A stretch of 64,000 bases of DNA from Nissolia schottii. Lineage: Eukaryota; Streptophyta; Magnoliopsida; Fabales; Fabaceae. The position numbers were made by a program, and so were the translations under genes. Under the pieces are notes generated by a model. That model had not been told where the DNA came from. It worked only from the letters and a program-made list of their open reading frames with translations, and ran no database searches. The stretch is from assembly GCA_003254905.1 (NCBI GenBank), contig QANU01013949.1, forward strand, positions 62,001 through 126,000, read 5' to 3'. Each line of letters opens with the position of its first letter. Position 1 is the stretch's first letter. Below, piece by piece: positions 59,522 to 64,000 of the stretch.

Positions 59522-61505
59522 GGTAATAGTTTCGAATCCTCGAGAAATTCCGCGAGCCCCGTGATTAATTATCTTTCCTCGTCAAAATTAAATTATGTAT
59601 TAAGGGTATCAGTGAAATACACTTTTATAAAGGTTGATTCATGAGTTCCCTTAATTAATTTAAATTCCCTATTAGAAAAATTAGTAGATTGTGTTTTTAT
59701 GTTTGAAAAATTTTATAGGACATCTGTTTAATCATCACGCATGTGTGGCGACACACGTCGCCACACACATGGAAATTCCAAGACCAAGTCTCGGTTTTGG
59801 TTGGATAACCAGATAAAAATCTGAATTTGCAATCACAAACACACACTCTCTCTCTCTCAACACAAATACACACGACACACATCACACAATCACTTACAAG
59901 CCCATATTCTCACCATGCTTTACACTATACACACATTATTCTCTCTTTTCTTTATTTATTCAAATTCTCTTCCAAAATTTCCTCCCAGTCATAGCCTCGA
60001 TTCACCCTCCCAAATTCAATTAATTTTCTCCTTGAATTAAGCAACCAAACCACTTCACTCATTTACCATCCTATCACCTTTCTTTCTTAGTTCATTTCCT
60101 TGTCACACACTCACACACCGTCACGGCACACACTCTCACGGTAGCTACACACCCACCATTTTACACACACCATACCTCACCTTACCACAACCATACTTCT
60201 CACTATTTACTACTATTCATACTATTCACTTTGCTTTATTTATTCAATTTCCCTTGTAAATTACTCAGCCCAAAACCGAGCCACACTCTCCCATTTCTCT
60301 AAGAAATTTCACTCTTCCTCTTTATATATTTGCAAGGCCAAACTGTGGCCTTGCTGCCCACTTCATCCTCTTCTCAATTTTCTTTCTTGTTTCCTTTTCT
60401 TTCAAAGAGAAATCGAACACATACATAGCCCACACACTCTCATCTTCACTTCTTTATTTTCTTCCCTTTGTAACCAAGAGAGAACACCACACCACTATCC
60501 CTTAAACTTCATCTCATTTCCCTTTCAAAACCTTGAAACACCACACCATCATCCTCACAAAATTTCCCTCATTTTCCTCCAAGAAAACCGTGGGCATCAT
60601 CGCCACCATCCTCTCAAATTTTCTCTTGTCCTCCCTACAGAAAATCGTGGCCAAGCAAACTTCGGAGACCCCAAGGCCATCCAAGGAACTTCCTCTCAGT
60701 TGCTTGACTCTGCTTGAGTTTACTTAAGTGTGGGTAATTCGAAAACCCACTACTTAAGTTGCTTGTTTATGCTTGTTGTTTGTAAAAAAAATATATGTTT
60801 GTTTGTGCTCTTGAGAAACTAAGTTGTGCCATTGTGTTGTAGGGATATGATTATGCATATAAGTGTGTGAGGTTTTTGAGTAAGGTATTAAGTCTGAGGG
60901 AAAAAATGAGTTTAGGTTTGTATGAGCAAAGGTGTGTCTTCGATTTTGAAGGGAGAGTTAGGAGGGTATTTGGTTTTGAGTTTGGAAGGTGGTGAAAATA
61001 GGGTTTTGTTGATGTAAGGTACTATGAGTGTAAAAGAAAATCAAGTGGATGAGTGTGCACATGGGTTAAGAGCATTCGTTTTTGTGAGTCTAGGAGTAGG
61101 AGAACTTAGGGTTTTGTGGTTAGAGTGTAAAAGAAATCAAGAGTATGAGGGTGTGTGAGTTAGAGAAATTCGTTTATGAGAATGAGAGTTAGAAAGATTA
61201 GGTTTTGAAAGTGCAGGTGAGAGTACAAGGTTTAGTTAGTAAGTGTAGATAACAAGAAAGTTAAAAATGGGTATGCATGAAGAATGATGGGTTCGGGTTA
61301 GGAGAGTGAGGATGAGATAAATGAGTTTAAAATAAAAGTGTGAGCATAAGCGGATTAGAGTGTAAAATAGGGTTAGAAAGTATAAGAGTATATAAGCCAA
61401 AGAAAAGGTCATAAGCATTTTGGCACACATAAAGGAAAAATAGAAAATTTGATAAGGAAAAATGTCAAGAATATGTTAAGTGTCATAAGGAATCCCAAGA
61501 TAGTT
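59522..61505. other. Non-coding spacer with LTR/promoter-like motifs
   Basis: A GTGTGGCGAC/GTCGCCACAC inverted repeat lies at 59741-59771. 59830-60480 is CA- and CT-rich. TTTATATATTTGC at 60321-60332 is a good TATA candidate, and directly after it GCAAGGCCA (60332-60340) pairs with TGGCCTTGC (60346-60354) across 5 bases. The frame 60533-60727 (64 codons) is unremarkable. After 60780 the sequence is G/T-rich with repeated AGTGTGAGTTAG-like words. Confidence 0.35.
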
Positions 61506-62811
61506 TTAAGAGGCTGAGTTTTCATGAGTCCTTGAAAGTACGTATATCCCAAGAATATGTTTATTTCTAACCCCTGCGATTATAAGATTTAGCCATAATC
61601 TCCTTTTGTCCTGGCCTTTTAACACATTTAACCTTCCTTCTTCTAACTCGTTCATTTCATCGAACAATAAATCCCAATACTTATAAATAGGTAACTTGTT
61701 CTGTTTTGCTACTCGCATACTTTAAAGAGTAATTTCAGTTGGTAACACAACATCATGGCCATAGACCAACTTATTTGGGGTAGTTTTAGTCGCACCATTA
61801 GGTGCATTTCTAATCGCCCATAATACTTGGCTCAAGGTCTCATGCCACTTCTTTGGATGGCGACCGATATGCTTTTGTATTAAATACAACAATGATTTTA
61901 TTCATTGCTTCAACTTGACCATTTGCTTGAGCATAATAAGGTGTCGAAGTTACCATCTCAATATTTCTAGCAACGTAGTCCACTATTTTGCGACCAACAA
62001 ACATCATTCCTCTATCTGTTGTTATTGTTTGAGGAACGCCAAAACAATGTATTATATTCTTAATGAAATCGATGATCGCATTTTGGGTCACCTCGTTCAA
62101 AGGTATAACTTTGACCCATTTCGTAAAATAGTCAACTGCCACTAATATAAACTTGTGTCCTTTTAACGAATTAGGATTAATTTGACCAATCAGATCCATT
62201 GGCCATCCTTTGAAGGGCCAGGGTTTTAATATCACATGCAACTCTGTTGCGGGTACGTGTTGTAGAGGTCCATGCTTTTGACAATTAATAAATGACTTGG
62301 TCATTTCATAACAATCTTTAATCATTGTAGGCCAAAATAATCGTTGTCGACGTAGTAACCATTTCATCTTGTCGCTAGCTTGATGTGCTCCACAAATCTC
62401 TTTGTGGACTTCATCCATTGCTAAACGGGTGCCTTCCGGCCCAATACATTCTGCTAGATTCCCGTCGCACCCTTTTCTTAGTAATACGTTATTCAAAATA
62501 ACCTAATTCAATGCAATCACCTTCACTTTCTTGTCGACAAGTTTGTGAGGGTCTGTCAAGTAATCTATTATCGGTTTTCTCCAATCTTGATTACTTATTG
62601 ACATAATCGTCAAAGCATCTTTGTACTCGACAGGTGTGCCGTCTAATTTTAAAGTTGTCATTTTCTTGATTAATCTTGGCGACACCCTATATCCTGAGGC
62701 GAGTTGAGCAAATTTATTTGCTTCCCAATTTGCTTCTCTTGGGATATGACGAATAACTACATCATCGATGTGAGAGATTAACTCAACTACTCTCTGTTTC
62801 AACAGATTCAA
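61506..62811 (-). pseudogene. Ty3/gypsy RNase H-integrase polyprotein remnant
   Basis: Minus strand. 62811-62503 reads VELISHIDDVVIRHIPREAN, the end of a (dual) RNase H region and linker. A TAG near 62500 interrupts it. 62496-61840 is the integrase: His-rich zinc-binding part with KEICGAHQASDKMKWLL and INCQKHG, where the first Cys of CX2C is replaced by Phe. The catalytic core has Asp in WPMDLIGQ, TDRG and Glu in ANGQVEAMNK, so the DDE triad is present. A frameshift near 61845 leads to WHETLSQVLWAIRNAP and a stop near 61720; 61718-61506 is the tail. Long open stretches indicate moderate age. It lies opposite to the PMD pseudogene at 58.1 kb. Confidence 0.8.
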
Positions 62812-64000
62812 ATGATCATTACGACACTGGAATTAGTACATAAGTTTACTTATTTTTAACTAAAGAAAAAAGAAATGATACATGAAACACATTTCATGAA
62901 TCAAAAATGCTTTATGTACACCCAATTTTATACACCCATACATACACCATTAATAATGTACAAACTTTATTCTCATGAGTACACAAACATTACAAATTTA
63001 TAGATGATATTCTTAATTATACTTAATTAAGTGCACAAACATTATAGGCATTAAAACACAAACTTTATGCATTTAAGTATAGAGTGTATGTATGGTGTAT
63101 ATTATTTGGTGTACGTGTAGCAAGACTCTTTATGAATTTGATATGTCTAGAGCTCTAAATGGTTTATTATTGTTGAAATGTGTCAGAAGTTACTTTACTC
63201 GAGATTAGCAAATCAAATGTTTATCCTTTAAATGTTAGATTAATTAAGCTTGATCAACCTTCTTTGGTTAGTTACAACAACTTAACGTGCTTTTTTAGTT
63301 GTGAACATTATTAAAAACAAGGCTTTGAAACTTGCTAAGTGAAAGATCTTTTGCAAATTAGATGAGTGTTTACATTATAAAAAGGAGATTATTGCAAAAT
63401 TTACTTTAGAGATATAATAACTGATGATTTTTAATTTAATGTATGAAACATTTTCATTTTAATAATCTAACGGTGAGATATCTTATTTTACCCTCTCAAG
63501 TAAGGGACCTTAGAGGATCTAAATCCTAGTGTAGCTAATCTTGTGTGTATGTTGTGTATAGTTTATATAGACATTGTTTTATATACTACTTTTATATAAC
63601 AATTAATTTACTTCTAAGTTTATATGTTATATAAATTTAGATCGACTTCTTTGTGATTTTCTACAAAAATAAAAATAAAATAGTTAGCCCCCTTGCTGTT
63701 AAATTCCTGGCTCCGTCCCTGCGTACATTAATTGTGAAGGCAAAACAGAATGAGCAAATCAAAGGACAAAGTCGACAATACTTCAATTCAATGTCTTTCA
63801 TGGAACCAACGCAAATTACCCGTGGTTCTGATGTTCTTGTTGATGCATCGTTTATGCCTAACTTAGACATCTCGACATGATTTCTCATCACTTGCATTAG
63901 TTCGAATGACTTCTAGCAAGATATCATGATATTTAGGTGAATCATGGAAATGGATTTTTTTCATGTTAATTCTTCACGTGACCTTGTCATATGCGATCTG
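62812..64000. other. Flank of the gypsy remnant
   Basis: AT-rich, no supported gene. The frames 63653-63880 (+) and 63897-63661 (-) overlap each other and have no recognised domain. TAGCCCCCTTGCTGTTAAATT near 63682 resembles common plant repeat text. Confidence 0.4.

Overview
This 64 kb window is nuclear DNA of a flowering plant. The genes have many introns with canonical GT-AG borders, intergenic DNA is AT-rich, and degraded transposons fill the spaces. Protein similarity and repeat style (paired GTAATCGATTAC palindromes, LTRs with the GGCCGTT / CCTATAAATAGG motif) suggest a legume, most likely Glycine. That species call rests on memory, not on a search. Single N bases lie at 9561, 43578 and 47707.

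Four host genes can be reconstructed exon by exon, and in each the splice phases close exactly. (1) LBD4-like LOB-domain transcription factor, + strand, two exons (9699-9884 and 13449-13781), 172 aa. (2) Cyclin T, - strand, six coding exons between 19578 and 15495, 590 aa. (3) PEX1 peroxisomal AAA+ ATPase, - strand, 17 exons between 41684 and 29096, 1132 aa. (4) TANGO2/NRDE-family protein, - strand, five exons between 51024 and 48934, 265 aa. A fifth, partial gene (55384-56082, + strand) looks like the start of a B3-domain protein whose remaining exons are not visible. The genes act in unrelated processes (development, transcription elongation, peroxisome import, possibly haem/Golgi biology), with no operon-like logic.

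The rest is mostly mobile DNA. 1-3774: 3' part of a CACTA (En/Spm) transposon with decayed DUF4218/DUF4216 coding. 4575-5002: a second CACTA-type end. 13791-14060: a retroposon-like insertion just behind the LBD4 stop codon, with a 16-bp target duplication. 21571-24465: direct repeats around a 'gypsy-type' (PF04195-like) fragment. 24597-26755: an inverted-repeat-bounded, Mutator/Pack-MULE-like composite holding a precisely phased palindrome array. 27191-27367, 44473-44663 and 46271-47150: three members of one miniature LTR retrotransposon (TRIM) family. 32963-33317: a solo LTR inside PEX1. 42487-43611: an open Ty3/gypsy reverse transcriptase fragment. 53.2-54.1 and 58.1-59.5 kb: plant-mobile-domain pseudogenes. 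61.5-62.8 kb: a decayed Ty3/gypsy RNase H/integrase region.

I found no CRISPR, rRNA, tRNA or gene-cluster-type novel system. The most unusual structures are the palindrome doublets at 25952-26198 (21-bp and about 71-bp spacing) and the TRIM family, whose full member carries an in-frame 11-residue repeat and whose TATA box lies inside a conserved inverted repeat.
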